From Candidatus Altimarinota bacterium (lineage in GTDB: Bacteria; Patescibacteriota; Gracilibacteria; UM-FILTER-43-11), in NCBI GenBank assembly GCA_029934675.1, contig JAOZLT010000027.1:1-6226 (forward strand): 6,226 nt of DNA. The letters run 5' to 3'. Made by a program: the position numbers and the translations under genes. The notes beneath the pieces were generated by a model. That model was not told the origin of the DNA. It saw only the letters and a list, made by a program, of their open reading frames with translations, and ran no database searches. Below, piece by piece: positions 6,210 through 6,226 of this stretch. The first letter of the stretch is position 1. The number at the start of each line of letters is the position of its first letter.

Positions 6210-6226
6210 CTTGAGATATTATCTCG

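Noticed and set aside
1..6226. CRISPR array, insertion sequence, tRNA or phage elements
   Set aside because: No regularly spaced repeats, transposase-like frames, terminal inverted repeats or tRNA-like folds were seen on either strand.

Overview
The window looks like part of a bacterial chromosome, most likely from a deltaproteobacterium in the wide sense (Desulfobacterota). This is an inference from three things: the style of the CarB tail, a GEMM-I cyclic-di-GMP riboswitch of the kind common in that group, and cell-surface/exopolysaccharide genes of familiar type. The assignment is tentative because no search could be run. By eye, base composition drifts from fairly balanced in the carB tail to clearly AT-rich in the beta-helix gene.

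Layout. (1) 1-463, plus strand: the 3' end of carB (carbamoyl-phosphate synthase large chain), broken by a one-base frameshift at a run of four C. (2) 464-698: a non-coding spacer with short palindromes. (3) 699-806: a well-formed class I cyclic-di-GMP riboswitch. (4) 854-3358, plus: a large secreted modular protein with a signal peptide, a fibronectin-III-like domain, a cadherin-like domain, and two 259-residue copies of a lectin-like module separated by a calcium-binding DxDxDG linker. (5) 3359-3521: a non-coding spacer with weak hairpins. (6) 3522-4958, plus: a secreted right-handed parallel beta-helix protein, followed by a strong intrinsic terminator at 4981-5010. (7) 5029-6209, minus: two converging genes, a WecG/TagA/CpsF (GT26) glycosyltransferase and, upstream of it, a short ORF resembling the C-terminal part of a larger sugar-active enzyme. 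Their reading frames can overlap by four bases.

How the parts fit. The riboswitch directly precedes the modular lectin-like protein, so that protein is probably a surface or matrix adhesin made in response to cyclic-di-GMP, the usual signal for attached growth. The beta-helix protein next to it has the fold of polysaccharide-binding or -cleaving enzymes. The minus-strand GT26 enzyme would build a surface or secreted glycan. Together this reads as the edge of an exopolysaccharide/biofilm locus beside a housekeeping gene. The most interesting elements are the riboswitch-adhesin pair and the six-fold repeated lectin-like architecture. Two reading-frame problems (carB and the 6209 ORF) could be real decay or sequence error.
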